In this document: piece by piece, positions 38,174 through 48,851 of the stretch | How positions within the stretch are numbered: position 1 is the stretch's first letter | How the letters are laid out: the number at the start of each line of letters is the position of its first letter | From: Pseudomonas oryzicola | Lineage (GTDB): Bacteria > Pseudomonadota > Gammaproteobacteria > Pseudomonadales > Pseudomonadaceae | DNA length: 64,000 nucleotides | Assembly (NCBI RefSeq): GCF_014269185.2 | Contig: NZ_JABWRZ020000001.1 | Location: 3,851,386 to 3,915,385 of the forward strand | Direction of reading: 5' to 3' | Notes under the pieces: model-generated | Told to the model about the DNA's origin: nothing | Databases searched by the model: none | The model's input: only the letters and a program-made list of their open reading frames with translations | Position numbers and translations under genes: made by a program

Positions 38174-38249
38174 TCCGCGATAGCTCAGTCGGTAGAGCAA
38201 ATGACTGTTAATCATTGGGTCCCTGGTTCGAGTCCAGGTCGCGGAGCCA
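38174..38249 (+). tRNA. tRNA-Asn (GTT)
   Basis: 76-base cloverleaf: acceptor TCCGCGA/TCGCGGA, anticodon loop CTGTTAA (GTT), T-loop GGTTCGAGTCC, encoded CCA. Confidence 0.97.
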
Positions 38250-38256
38250 AACACTG

Positions 38257-38295
38257 AAAAAGCCCCCGGATGCGCAAGCACCGGGGGCTTTTTCG
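38257..38295 (+). terminator. Terminator of tRNA-Asn
   Basis: AAAAAGCCCCCGG-N10-CCGGGGGCTTTTT; strong GC stem with flanking A and T runs, so it may also end the DUF1285 transcript on the minus strand. Confidence 0.92.
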
Positions 38296-38346
38296 TTACA
38301 GCCGTGTCATGGTTACGACCAGAAAGCCGACACAAGCCGTATTCCT

Positions 38347-38907
38347 TCAGCAGTTGCGCCCGATCGGGTAGAACTCACCGTGGCTCCACACCCCCAGCCA
38401 TTCCTCGCCTGCAATATCGCGCGGTACCGCCAGCTCCACCAGTTGGTAGAACACGTTGCGATGAACCAGCGCCTCGAGGTTGCTGCGCATCAACACATAC
38501 GGCGAAGGCTCCTGGGTCACCGGGTCGGTCACCACGCGCAGCGGGTTGGCAGGCCCGGCCTCAACCTGGTCCTCGACATTGCTGGTGAAGCGCAGCACCT
38601 GCTGCTCACCCTGCCCGCGCACGTCCAGCGCCACGGCCACGAACGGCGCATCGTCAACGCGGATACGCACCTTTTCCACCGGGGTAACCAGGAAGTAGTC
38701 ATCGCCGTCGCGGCGGATGATGGTGGAAAACAGCCGCACCATCGGCTTGCGTCCGATCGGGCTGCCCAGGTAGTACCAGGTGCCATCGCGGGCGATGCGC
38801 ATGTCGATGTCACCGCAGAAGTCCGGGTTCCACAGATGCACCGGCGGCAGCCCCTTGGCCTTGGGAAGCTGCGCCAGCAGATCATTGGCCTTGCCGGAAT
38901 CGCTCAT
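38347..38907 (-). CDS. DUF1285 domain protein
   Basis: 186 residues from [38 protein letters not shown]. The family hallmark '[36 protein letters not shown]' is present near the N-terminus and it ends [12 protein letters not shown]. The ATG at 38907 has GAGG at about -10; a GTG at 38925 would overlap the upstream gene by 8 bases. No signal peptide, so cytoplasmic. The function of the family is unknown. It is the second gene of a pair with the DUF4823 lipoprotein. Confidence 0.88.
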   Translation of the reverse strand: MSDSGKANDLLAQLPKAKGLPPVHLWNPDFCGDIDMRIARDGTWYYLGSPIGRKPMVRLFSTIIRRDGDDYFLVTPVEKVRIRVDDAPFVAVALDVRGQGEQQVLRFTSNVEDQVEAGPANPLRVVTDPVTQEPSPYVLMRSNLEALVHRNVFYQLVELAVPRDIAGEEWLGVWSHGEFYPIGRNC

Positions 38908-38917
38908 CGCGCTTGCC

Positions 38918-39523
38918 TCATTCACTCATGCCCAGGAGGCTACGAGCGTACTCGCGCATCGGCGCCGCAAGCAAATCTTCCGGGGTATTGTCGTGGAACG
39001 TCAACAAACCGCCACGGCTCTTGATACGCGCAGTATCGATCAGGTAGCGGGTGTTGGTCTCGATCAGCATCATCTGCACCACGCCAGTGTCCCAGCCCAG
39101 GCGGTCGACGGCCTGTTCGTCGTACCATTCGTCGCCATTGCCGATGCGGTCATCGGTACGCGCAAAGCGGGTGTACAGCACATAATCGGCCCCCACCGAG
39201 CGCGCCTGGGCGATGGCCTCTTCAAGGCCCAGTGGCCCCTGGGCACGGCGTACCAGCGGGAAATATTCGACGAAGCTCTTGAATGCCTGCTCGGCGACCA
39301 CATTCTGGCGTGGCACCGGCCCCTTGCCCGGAGGCACGAATGCACCCTGGCCAATGAAGATGAACGAATCGGGCTGCAGGCGGATCGACAGGGTGCGACG
39401 GGTATCACTGTGGTCCAGCAGACCGGCATCGCTCATGTGATAACGGACGCCTTCGCCCATATCGCTGACATTCATACAACCGCCGAGCGCCATCAGCGCC
39501 AGCAGCAAGACCAGGCTACGCAT
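38918..39523 (-). CDS. DUF4823 lipoprotein
   Basis: 201 residues, N-terminal lipoprotein signal [16 protein letters not shown] (lipobox ALGGC, Cys16). The rest has a predicted mixed alpha/beta fold with '[26 protein letters not shown]' and '[11 protein letters not shown]', similar to small outer-membrane or periplasmic lipoproteins of the DUF4823 group. Function unknown. It lies 10 bases upstream of the DUF1285 start and 66 bases downstream of moaA. Confidence 0.85.
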   Translation of the reverse strand: MRSLVLLLALMALGGCMNVSDMGEGVRYHMSDAGLLDHSDTRRTLSIRLQPDSFIFIGQGAFVPPGKGPVPRQNVVAEQAFKSFVEYFPLVRRAQGPLGLEEAIAQARSVGADYVLYTRFARTDDRIGNGDEWYDEQAVDRLGWDTGVVQMMLIETNTRYLIDTARIKSRGGLLTFHDNTPEDLLAAPMREYARSLLGMSE

Positions 39524-39589
39524 CTTTCCTCCAGTGGCCGGCGACGAAAAACCGGCGAATAGCCGGCGGATGCAGCTTTTGCGCCAGCT

Positions 39590-40558
39590 TCAGCCCCCGA
39601 TCACCTTCATCACCATCACATCGCCGGAAAACGCCAGTTCCTGCTTGTCTGCGAGGGCTTTGACCAGTAAGCGCTGCAAGGCCGGGAGTGCCTGATGGCG
39701 CGGCTTCTCCAGCAAGTCACCGATGTAGTGGCGATTACCCGACGACAGGCAGCCATGCAGCCAACCTGTGGAGGACAGGCGCAGCCGCGAGCAGCTACGG
39801 CAGAACGGTACGCTTTCATTGGCGATCACACCGAAGTGGCCTTTGCCGGGAACCTGATAACGCAAGGCGGTGGCACCTGGCGGCGCATCGACCTGGACAA
39901 AGGCATGCTGAGCAGCGATCAGCGTGAGCAACTGGTCAAGGCCGACGAACTGCTGCAGGAACGCGTTATGGTCGCGGGCCAGGTGCCCCATGCGCATGAG
40001 CTCGATGAAACGCAGTTCAAAACCGCGCGCAAGGCAGTAGTCCAGCAGCGGCAATACCTGGTCGAGGTTTTGCCCGCGCATCGGCACCATGTTTACCTTG
40101 ATGTGCATGCCAAGCGCGCCGGCCTGCTCCATACCCGCCAGCACGCTCGCCAGGTCACCTCCGCGGGCGATGCGGCGGAAGGCCTGTGGGTCCAGCGTGT
40201 CGAGCGAGATGTTCAGTCGGCGAATACCCGCCGCCTGCAGCTGGGGCAACTTGCGCGCCAACAACTGGCCATTGGTGGTCAGCGAGATATCGTCGAGGTC
40301 GAGCCTGGCCACGGCGGCCAGAAAGCCCTCCAGACGCTGGCTGACCAATGGCTCGCCGCCAGTGATGCGCAAACGCTCGATACCGGCGGCTTCGATCAGG
40401 TAGGCCACGCCGCGAGCCAGTGAATCTGCCGACAACTCGTCCTGCGCTGCCACCAGGCGCTTGCCATCGGGGACGCAGTAGGTACAGGCGTAGTTGCAGG
40501 CAGCCGTCAGGCTGACGCGCAGGTTGCGAAAACGCCTGCCTTGACGATCGACGATCAT
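39590..40558 (-). CDS. moaA: GTP 3',8-cyclase (molybdenum cofactor biosynthesis protein A)
   Basis: 322 residues from MIVDRQGRRFRNLRVSLTAACNYACTYC. The radical-SAM Cx3Cx2C motif (CNYACTYC) is at about 21-28 and the second cluster's cysteines are in CRSCSRLRLSSTGWLHGC (about 255-272). MoaA converts GTP to 3',8-cyclo-dihydro-GTP. The start at 40558 has a GGAG at -10; upstream Met codons at 40573 and 40603 are alternatives. The C-terminal GG pair expected for MoaA is present (VIGG). No other moa gene is near. Confidence 0.9.
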   Translation of the reverse strand: MIVDRQGRRFRNLRVSLTAACNYACTYCVPDGKRLVAAQDELSADSLARGVAYLIEAAGIERLRITGGEPLVSQRLEGFLAAVARLDLDDISLTTNGQLLARKLPQLQAAGIRRLNISLDTLDPQAFRRIARGGDLASVLAGMEQAGALGMHIKVNMVPMRGQNLDQVLPLLDYCLARGFELRFIELMRMGHLARDHNAFLQQFVGLDQLLTLIAAQHAFVQVDAPPGATALRYQVPGKGHFGVIANESVPFCRSCSRLRLSSTGWLHGCLSSGNRHYIGDLLEKPRHQALPALQRLLVKALADKQELAFSGDVMVMKVIGG

Positions 40559-40662
40559 GAATGACTCCGGCATGGATGATGGGGCTGACAAAACCTGACT
40601 CATAAATCAGGTTTTTGCAAGCCCCGCTGCATGCCGGTATCAAAGGGAAGCGCAGGACTGCT

Positions 40663-41298
40663 TCAGTTCGACGGTTCCGGGTCGCGCTTGCGCTTGTTGC
40701 CCATGCGCACGCCGATGTCCATGAGAAACTGGAAGAAGCCTTCCTGATCCTCCAGCACGTTGCTCCAGAACGGCGAGTGGTACAGCGCTACAGCGCCATG
40801 CACCAGCGCCCAGGCAGCGCAATAGTGGAAATACGGCGGCACGTCTTCGAGCTTGCCTTCGCTGATACGGCCCTTGATCAGCTGGGTCAGGCGGTCGAAG
40901 TTGGAAGCGCGGATGCTGTGCAACTGCTCGACCATTTCCGGTACCTGGTTGCCCTTGACCACCTTTTCTTCCAGACGGTCGAACAGCCGGTAACGCTGCG
41001 GGTCACGCATGCGGAACTCGAAATAGGCGCGCGACAAGGCTTCCTTGTCGCGATCGACATCGGCCGAGTGCAGCAGCGCGTTCAGGTCGCGCTCGTAGTC
41101 GAGCATCAGGCGCAGGTAGATCTCCGCCTTGGACTTGAAGTGCTTGTAGATCGTGCCTTTGCCGATGCCCACGGCGTCGGCGATCATCTCGACGGTGACG
41201 CTGTCCTCACCCTGTTCGAGGAACAGTTTGAGCGCGGTGTCGAGGATTTCCTGTTCGCGACGGCGAAACTCACGGACCTTACGAGGTTCTTTCTGCAT
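40663..41298 (-). CDS. TetR-family transcriptional regulator
   Basis: 211 residues from MQKEPRKVREFRRREQEILDTALKLFLEQG. Helix-turn-helix at about 38-57 (VEMIADAVGIGKGTIYKHFKSK). It is orthologous by position to the TetR gene next to rgsA and tatD in P. aeruginosa. The C-terminus is Lys/Arg-rich (GNKRKRDPEPSN). Target and ligand cannot be read from the sequence. Confidence 0.88.
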   Translation of the reverse strand: MQKEPRKVREFRRREQEILDTALKLFLEQGEDSVTVEMIADAVGIGKGTIYKHFKSKAEIYLRLMLDYERDLNALLHSADVDRDKEALSRAYFEFRMRDPQRYRLFDRLEEKVVKGNQVPEMVEQLHSIRASNFDRLTQLIKGRISEGKLEDVPPYFHYCAAWALVHGAVALYHSPFWSNVLEDQEGFFQFLMDIGVRMGNKRKRDPEPSN

Positions 41299-41501
41299 AG
41301 GAAGGAGCTGGATGACAATCGAAGCGGTTTATTATGCCTAACTTGCAGGAAATTGCACGGATCATCCACGCATGTCTATGTTTCATGATGCATACGGCCA
41401 TGCGCTGCGGGAGGAATGAAACGTCGGCGTATTCCAAATCTGTTTAAAAAACGACCAACAGGCACTGGCACTGCGCCAAACCTGGCCAATACTAGAAGTG
41501 T

Positions 41502-41619
41502 TGGCGCGGCGCATCCCCCCCAAGTGGCGCGCCGATAAAGGTGCTCAGGGACCGCGTACCTTTGTTTTACTCCTAATGGTCTTGACCCGGATTCCCCCCC
41601 CAGAACCCGGGTTTTTTTT
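41502..41619 (+). ncRNA. rgsA: RgsA (P16) small RNA, candidate
   Basis: Non-coding, about 118 bases, with three stem-loops: GGCGCG/CGCGCC (41503-41533), AAAGGT/ACCTTT (41537-41563) and a terminator ACCCGG/CCGGGT (41585-41612) followed by eight T. A -10 like CCAATACTAGAA (41486-41497), with no clear -35, suits RpoS. In P. aeruginosa the RpoS-dependent Hfq-binding RNA RgsA, ~120 bases long, lies at the same place between a TetR gene and tatD. The identification rests on position, length and structure, not on an alignment. Confidence 0.75.
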
Positions 41620-41781
41620 GTGTGTGTTTTTTTGCGGGGAATGTGGGCTGCAAAGTGCCTGCCGTGAGTTTTGCGGTGCCAGCAAAATCGAACGCTGCGC
41701 AGGCGGCGCTGGCTCTCACAGGTACTGCAAGGGTTGCGGCGGGCAGCGGGTAGCCCTCACACAACCTCTACACCTCATCAA

Positions 41782-42564
41782 TCAAGCCACGCGTGCCAAT
41801 GGGAACAGGCGCTTGAAGTTGGCCGTCGTCTGTTCGGCCAATTGCGCATAGCTGGCCCCCCGCAACGAAGCCACATATTCCGCCACCTCGCGCACATACT
41901 GCGGCAGGTTCGGCTTGCCACGATGCGGAATCGGCGCCAGATACGGCGAATCGGTTTCCACCAGCAGCCTGTCGACCGGCACCTGCCGCGCCACCTCACG
42001 CAAGGCATCGGCATTGCGGAACGTGACAATGCCAGACAAGGAAATGTAGTACCCCAGGTCCAGCGCGGCCTTGGCCATCTCCCAATCTTCGGTGAAGCAG
42101 TGCAATACACCCGCCTGCGGCAGATCAGCCTCGCGCAACAGCGCCAAGGTGTCAGCGCGGGCCGCGCGGGTGTGCACGATCACCGGCTTGCCGGTCTGCC
42201 GCGAGGCCTCCAGGTGCAAGCGGAACGACGCTTGCTGCAGCTCGGCAGCCTCCGGCTCGTAGTGATAATCCAGCCCGGTTTCGCCAATCGCCACCACATG
42301 CGGGTGGGCCAGCTCGCGCAACAGCCATTCCAGCGCCGGGGTCTCGCCAGGCGCGAGGTCCAGCGGGTGCACGCCCACCGAGCAATCGACATCGGCGTAC
42401 TGTTCGCTCAGCGCCTTCACCGCGCCGGCATTCTCGGCACTGACGCCGATACACAGAAAGTGCCCGACCCCGCGCTCACGCGCCGCCTGCAAGGCGGCAT
42501 CGAGAGAACCCTGGTGAGCGCTCAGGTCAAGACGGTCAAGGTGACAATGGGAATCTACGAGCAT
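41782..42564 (-). CDS. TatD family metal-dependent deoxyribonuclease
   Basis: 260 residues from MLVDSHCHLDRLDL (the two metal-binding His in DSHCHLD). Other metal ligands are in 'GETGLDYHYEP' (Glu) and 'HTRAARADT', with a final 'VETDSPYLAP'. TatD proteins are TIM-barrel nucleases implicated in DNA repair and RNA quality control; this locus matches ycfH of E. coli, which is also beside holB and tmk. It starts 30 bases after the holB stop. Confidence 0.93.
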   Translation of the reverse strand: MLVDSHCHLDRLDLSAHQGSLDAALQAARERGVGHFLCIGVSAENAGAVKALSEQYADVDCSVGVHPLDLAPGETPALEWLLRELAHPHVVAIGETGLDYHYEPEAAELQQASFRLHLEASRQTGKPVIVHTRAARADTLALLREADLPQAGVLHCFTEDWEMAKAALDLGYYISLSGIVTFRNADALREVARQVPVDRLLVETDSPYLAPIPHRGKPNLPQYVREVAEYVASLRGASYAQLAEQTTANFKRLFPLARVA

Positions 42565-42594
42565 GGGATAACGGCACACATGAAAAAATGAAGA

Positions 42595-44215
<1,621 letters not shown>

Positions 44216-45403
44216 TTAATGTTGTTCGTCAGGCGTCGGCCGTTCGGCCGCTTGCGCGCCGCCAACCGGGGCGTCCTGCGCAGGCGGTTGATCGAGCGCG
44301 GGCTGCTCGGCCGGCTCAACCGCCGCTGGCGCCTCAGGCGACGCGCCCGCGTCGGCACCCGGCTGGGGCTGCGGTGCGGGGCTGGAGCGATAGTCCGCAC
44401 GGCGCTTGAGCTGGAACTCGCGCACGGCCGAATTATGGTCGTCGAGGTCGTCGGAAAACACATGGCTGCCATCGCCACGGGCGACGAAATACAAGCTGGT
44501 GCCATCGGACGGGTTGAGCGCCGCGTGAATCGCCTCGCGCCCGACCATGGCAATGGGCGTCGGCGGCAGGCCGGTCATGGTGTAAGTGTTGTACGGCGTC
44601 GGCTCACGCAGGTCGGCGCGAGTGATCTTGCCGTTGTAGCGCTCACCCATGCCGTAAATCACCGTCGGGTCGGTCTGCAGCATCATGCCCATGCGCAGGC
44701 GCCGCACGAAGACGCCGGCGATCTGCCCGCGCTCCTGGGGAATACCGGTTTCCTTCTCCACCAGCGAGGCCATGATCAGCGCCTGGTACGGGTCGCGGTA
44801 CGGCAGATCGGTGGCGCGCTCCGCCCACTCCTTGGCCAGCACTTCATCCAGGCGCATGTACGCCTGCTGCAGCAGCTCGACGTCGCTCATGCCCCGCACG
44901 AAGCGGTAGGTGTCGGGGAAGAAGCGCCCTTCGGGGAACACTCCGGTATGGCCGAGCTTGTCCATGACGTCCGCATCCGACAGGCCGTCCAGGGTGTGCT
45001 TGATCTTTTCATGCCTTGCCACCGCAGCACGCACCTGACGGAAGGTCCAGCCCTCGACCAGGGTCAGGTTGTACTGCACCACGTCGGCCCGTCGCCAGGC
45101 ATCGAACAACTGCTCGACGGTCATGCCGGGAGTCAGGCGGTACTCGCCGGTGTGCAGGGGGGTACCGGCCATATTGAAACGCCAGTACAGGCGCAACCAG
45201 ACAGCGTCGTCCAGCAACCCTTCGCTCTGCATGCGATAGAACATGCGGTTGGGGTTGGTGCCATTAGGCACGTCGAGCAGGCGTTCCTGCGTCACGTGCA
45301 AGGGCTGCTGCAAAACCGAGTTGACTTTCCAGGCCGACCAGCCCACAGCCAGGCCGGCAAGGATCAAGCTCATTTCCAGCAGCAGCAGGAATTTGCGTCT
45401 CAC
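44216..45403 (-). CDS. mltG: Endolytic transglycosylase MltG
   Basis: 395 residues with GTG at 45403 (MRRKFLLLLEMSLILAGLAVGW); an ATG at 45433 would overlap the end of pabC. One N-terminal transmembrane helix (about 5-24), then the periplasmic YceG domain with the catalytic Glu in ASLVEKETGIPQERGQIAGVF. It cuts nascent glycan strands and may set their length. The last 60 residues are a Pro/Ala/Gln-rich tail (from about residue 335) that is longer than in E. coli. Confidence 0.93.
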   Translation of the reverse strand: MRRKFLLLLEMSLILAGLAVGWSAWKVNSVLQQPLHVTQERLLDVPNGTNPNRMFYRMQSEGLLDDAVWLRLYWRFNMAGTPLHTGEYRLTPGMTVEQLFDAWRRADVVQYNLTLVEGWTFRQVRAAVARHEKIKHTLDGLSDADVMDKLGHTGVFPEGRFFPDTYRFVRGMSDVELLQQAYMRLDEVLAKEWAERATDLPYRDPYQALIMASLVEKETGIPQERGQIAGVFVRRLRMGMMLQTDPTVIYGMGERYNGKITRADLREPTPYNTYTMTGLPPTPIAMVGREAIHAALNPSDGTSLYFVARGDGSHVFSDDLDDHNSAVREFQLKRRADYRSSPAPQPQPGADAGASPEAPAAVEPAEQPALDQPPAQDAPVGGAQAAERPTPDEQH

Positions 45404-45407
45404 GAAT

Positions 45408-46223
45408 TCAGGTTTCCAGTAACGTACGGGCAACGGCCTGCAGTTTACGGGTGAGCGGGCCCGGCGACCAGTTTAGCGCGGCTATGCCACGCACAGGCCA
45501 GACACCGTAGACACTATTGCAGACAAACACTTCATCGGCCTGTTCCAGCGCCTCGAACGGCAAGTCGCAGACCTGCACCGGGATGCCCTGCAGCACCGCC
45601 TGTTGCAGCAACGCCGCGCGCATGACGCCAGCGACGCCACAACGGCTGAGGTCAGCCGTGAACAGCTTGCCCTCGCGCACCAGGAACAGATTGCTGAACA
45701 CCCCTTCGATCAGCCTGCCCTGCCCATCGCGCATCAGGCCTTCGGCATGTTCGCTGTCCTGCCATTCGGCACGGGCCAGCACCTGCTCCAGACGATTGAG
45801 GTGTTTCAGCCCGGCCAGCAGGGGTTGCTCGCCAAGCCGGGTCTGGCACAGGAACAGCCGCACGCCGTGCTCGGCATGTTCGACAGGATAGCTGGGCAAC
45901 GGGCTGCCCTGCAGGATACGCCGCGGCATGGCACCGGCAACCGGCGCATAGCCGCGCTGGCTGTCGCCACGGGTAATGATGAGTTTGGCAATGCCATCAG
46001 CGAGCTGGCTGGCGTAACGCAGCAGTTCTTCGCGCACCAGTGCCAAGTCGGCATCGATCGCCAGGCGCTGGCAACCCAGCGCCAGGCGGGCGAGGTGGCC
46101 GTCCAGCAAGCTGGGCCGGCCGCCACGCACGGCGATGGTCTCGAACAGGCCATCGCCGTAGGCCAGGCCGCGGTTCTGCAGGTTGACTGCAGCCGCTGGC
46201 TGGCCGTCGATCCAGCTGTGCAT
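45408..46223 (-). CDS. pabC: Aminodeoxychorismate lyase
   Basis: 271 residues from [29 protein letters not shown]. Fold-type IV PLP enzyme with the Schiff-base Lys in LLAGLKHLNRLEQ (about residue 141). It forms p-aminobenzoate for folate. Its ATG overlaps the fabF stop by one base (TGATG), and it is followed 4 bases on by mltG. The gene order fabF-pabC-mltG-tmk-holB is conserved with E. coli. Confidence 0.94.
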   Translation of the reverse strand: MHSWIDGQPAAAVNLQNRGLAYGDGLFETIAVRGGRPSLLDGHLARLALGCQRLAIDADLALVREELLRYASQLADGIAKLIITRGDSQRGYAPVAGAMPRRILQGSPLPSYPVEHAEHGVRLFLCQTRLGEQPLLAGLKHLNRLEQVLARAEWQDSEHAEGLMRDGQGRLIEGVFSNLFLVREGKLFTADLSRCGVAGVMRAALLQQAVLQGIPVQVCDLPFEALEQADEVFVCNSVYGVWPVRGIAALNWSPGPLTRKLQAVARTLLET

Positions 46224-47467
46224 CAACCGGCGAACCGGCGGAATACCAGCGAACCGTTGGTACCACCAAAACCGAACGAGTTGGACAGCACCACATCGAT
46301 CGGCATGCTGCGCGCCTGGTGCGGCACGAAGTCGAGGTCGCAACCTTCGTCCGGCTCGTCCAGGTTGATGGTAGGCGGTGCCATCTGGCTGTTGATTGCC
46401 AGGACGCTGAAGATCGCTTCCACCGCACCGGCAGCGCCCAAGAGGTGGCCAGTCATCGACTTGGTCGAGCTGACCGCCAGCTTGTAGGCATGCTCGCCGA
46501 ACACGCGCTTGATCGCTGCGACTTCAGCGATGTCGCCCGCCGGGGTGGAGGTGCCATGGGCGTTGATGTAGCTGACCTCTTGCGGCTGGATGCCGGCATC
46601 GCGCAGGGCGTTGGCCATGCAGCGGGCAGCGCCTTCGCCGGTGTCGGGCGGCGATGTCATGTGGTAGGCATCCCCGCTCATGCCGAAGCCGACCAGCTCG
46701 GCGTAGATGGTGGCACCGCGCGCCTTGGCGTGTTCCAGCTCTTCAAGCACCAGGGCACCGGCACCATCGGACAGCACGAAGCCGTCACGGCCCTTGTCCC
46801 ACGGGCGGCTGGCCCGGCTTGGCTCGTCGTTGCGGGTGGACAGTGCACGCGAGGCACCGAAACCGCCCATGCCCAGGCCGCAGGCAGCCATTTCGGCGCC
46901 ACCGGCGATCATCACGTCAGCTTCACCGTAGGCGATGTTGCGCGCGGCCATGCCGATGCAGTGGGTGCCGGTGGTGCAGGCCGTGGCGATGGCGTAGTTC
47001 GGCCCCTGCAGGCCCAGGTGAATCGACAGGAAGCCGGAGATCATGTTGATGATCGAGCCCGGCACGAAGAACGGCGAAATACGACGCGGCCCCGAATCGT
47101 GCAGGGTGCGGCTGGTTTCTTCGATGTTGGTCAGGCCACCGATACCCGAGCCCATGGCCACGCCAATCCGCTCGCGGTTGGCGTCGGTGACTTCCAGGCC
47201 GGCATTGCGCACCGCCTGGAAACCGGCCGCCAGGCCGTACTGGATGAACAGGTCGAGCTTGCGGGCCTCTTTGGCCGACAGGTATTGCTCGACCTCGAAG
47301 CCTTTCACCGAGCCGCCAAAACGGGTGGAGTAGGCAGACAGGTCCGTGTGTTCGATCGGACCGATGCCACTGCGGCCAGCCAGAATGCCCTGCCATGTGC
47401 TCGGTACATCGGTACCCAGTGGCGACAGCATACCCATACCGGTGACCACGACGCGTCTACGCGACAC
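46223..47467 (-). CDS. fabF: Beta-ketoacyl-ACP synthase II
   Basis: 414 residues with GTG start at 47467 ([18 protein letters not shown]) preceded by GGAG. The catalytic Cys is in [11 protein letters not shown] (about 164), and His in [11 protein letters not shown] (about 304) and [10 protein letters not shown] (about 341). It elongates acyl-ACP, with a role in making C18:1. It is separated from acpP by a terminator-like hairpin. Confidence 0.97.
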   Translation of the reverse strand: MSRRRVVVTGMGMLSPLGTDVPSTWQGILAGRSGIGPIEHTDLSAYSTRFGGSVKGFEVEQYLSAKEARKLDLFIQYGLAAGFQAVRNAGLEVTDANRERIGVAMGSGIGGLTNIEETSRTLHDSGPRRISPFFVPGSIINMISGFLSIHLGLQGPNYAIATACTTGTHCIGMAARNIAYGEADVMIAGGAEMAACGLGMGGFGASRALSTRNDEPSRASRPWDKGRDGFVLSDGAGALVLEELEHAKARGATIYAELVGFGMSGDAYHMTSPPDTGEGAARCMANALRDAGIQPQEVSYINAHGTSTPAGDIAEVAAIKRVFGEHAYKLAVSSTKSMTGHLLGAAGAVEAIFSVLAINSQMAPPTINLDEPDEGCDLDFVPHQARSMPIDVVLSNSFGFGGTNGSLVFRRFAG

Positions 47468-47592
47468 AGTACTCTCCTTTTCTAGTAACAGAGTCTCTTG
47501 CCATTGCATTCAAGCGCAGGAATGGAATGGCAACAGGCTCTAGAGTGCGCAGTGAACGAGGCAGCCTGGAAAAATACGGGCGCTCGCAAAGA

Positions 47593-47625
47593 AAAAACCG
47601 CACGCCGGCGAAGGCAGTGCGGTTT
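47593..47625 (-). terminator. Hairpin after acpP
   Basis: AAAACCGCAC-N13-GTGCGGTTTT; on the minus strand a CCGCAC stem and T-run 30 bases after the acpP stop. It can trim expression of fabF relative to the very abundant acpP. Confidence 0.8.
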
Positions 47626-47655
47626 TCCCCGACAAGTAGCGTCGACTAGCGCGTC

Positions 47656-47892
47656 TTAGGCCTGGTGGGCTTTGACGTAGTCGATGGCAGCTTGAACGGT
47701 AGTGATCTTCTCGGCTTCTTCGTCAGGGATTTCGGTCTCGAATTCCTCTTCCAGAGCCATCACCAGCTCAACGGTGTCAAGCGAATCGGCACCCAGGTCA
47801 TCGACGAAGGACTTGGACTCAGTCACTTCCTCTTCCTTCACGCCCAGTTGCTCGGCGACGATTTTCTTGACGCGTTCTTCGATGGTGCTCAT
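47656..47892 (-). CDS. acpP: Acyl carrier protein
   Basis: 78 residues, very acidic, starting [23 protein letters not shown]. Ser37 in [10 protein letters not shown] is the phosphopantetheine attachment site. Its codons are those of a highly expressed gene. It carries acyl chains for fatty-acid, lipid A and quorum-signal synthesis. Confidence 0.99.
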   Translation of the reverse strand: MSTIEERVKKIVAEQLGVKEEEVTESKSFVDDLGADSLDTVELVMALEEEFETEIPDEEAEKITTVQAAIDYVKAHQA

Positions 47893-47943
47893 ACCTAGTT
47901 TTCACTCCTAATGGATATATGTCAGGCAGCTGGCCGGTGGCTA

Positions 47944-47971
47944 ATTTTATAGAAAGACGTTCGCTTTTCAA
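47944..47971 (-). promoter_or_regulatory. Promoter of acpP
   Basis: On the minus strand TTGAAA (47971-47966), 16 bases, TAAAAT (47949-47944), about 50 bases upstream of acpP. A GCCTAAAAT / ATTTTAGGC hairpin (48008-48046) lies further upstream, in the fabG-acpP gap. Confidence 0.6.
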
Positions 47972-48095
47972 GCTAAACGCACTTTCAGGCTAGCCAGCCT
48001 ACCCGCTGCCTAAAATTCGGTTGCAGCTTTATAACGGATTTTAGGCTCGCAGTATGACTCTTTTTTTACGAAACCCGTCACATTCAGTTGCAGTG

Positions 48096-48836
48096 TTACA
48101 TGTACATCCCGCCGTTGACCGGCACGGTGGCGCCAGTTACGTACGCTGCGCCGTCGGATGCCAGGAACGAAACCACCTTGGCAATTTCGTCAGCCTGGCC
48201 CAGGCGGCCCAGCGGGATCTGGGTCTGCAGGGCTTCGCGCTGCGCTTCCGGCAGCTCGCGGGTCATGTCGGTATCGATGAAGCCCGGAGTCACCGAATTG
48301 ACGGTGATACCGCGCGAGCCCACTTCACGCGCCAGGGCGCGACTGAAACCTTCGAGGCCCGCCTTGGCGGCCGCATAGTTGGCCTGGCCGGCGTTACCCA
48401 TGGCACCGACGACCGAGCCGATACTGATGATACGACCCCAACGCGCCTTGGTCATGCCACGCAGCACGCCCTTGGACAGACGGTAGAGGCTGTTCAGGTT
48501 GGTGTCGATCACGTCGAACCACTCGTCGTCCTTCATGCGCAGCATGAGATTGTCGCGGGTGATGCCGGCGTTGTTGACCAGGATGGCGGGGGCACCGAAC
48601 TGCTCGCCAATGGCGGCCAGTACAGCTTCAACAGATTCGGCGCTGGTCACGTTCAGTTCCATGCCGGTACCGGTGATGCCGTGTTCCTTCAGGGTGGCAG
48701 CAATGCGCTCGGCACCGGAAGCCGAAGTGGCGGTACCGATCACGGTCGCGCCCTGGCGGCCCAGCTCGAGGGCGATGGCCTGGCCAATGCCACGGCTGGC
48801 GCCGGTGACCAGTGCAACTTTACCTTGCAGGCTCAT
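48096..48836 (-). CDS. fabG: 3-oxoacyl-ACP reductase
   Basis: 246 residues. SDR fold with TGASRGIG at about 11-18, NNAG at about 86-89, catalytic Ser in ISIGSVVGAMG, Tyr and Lys in YAAAK (about 151-155), and the C-terminal VNGGMYM typical of FabG. It makes the NADPH-dependent reduction of 3-oxoacyl-ACP. It lies 15 bases downstream of fabD. Confidence 0.97.
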   Translation of the reverse strand: MSLQGKVALVTGASRGIGQAIALELGRQGATVIGTATSASGAERIAATLKEHGITGTGMELNVTSAESVEAVLAAIGEQFGAPAILVNNAGITRDNLMLRMKDDEWFDVIDTNLNSLYRLSKGVLRGMTKARWGRIISIGSVVGAMGNAGQANYAAAKAGLEGFSRALAREVGSRGITVNSVTPGFIDTDMTRELPEAQREALQTQIPLGRLGQADEIAKVVSFLASDGAAYVTGATVPVNGGMYM

Positions 48837-48851
48837 GCAAGCTTCTCCAAA

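Noticed and set aside
48008..48046. GCCTAAAAT/ATTTTAGGC hairpin as fabG terminator
   Set aside because: AT-rich stem, 21-base loop and no U-run after it on the minus strand; could be a leader structure of acpP but I cannot support a function.
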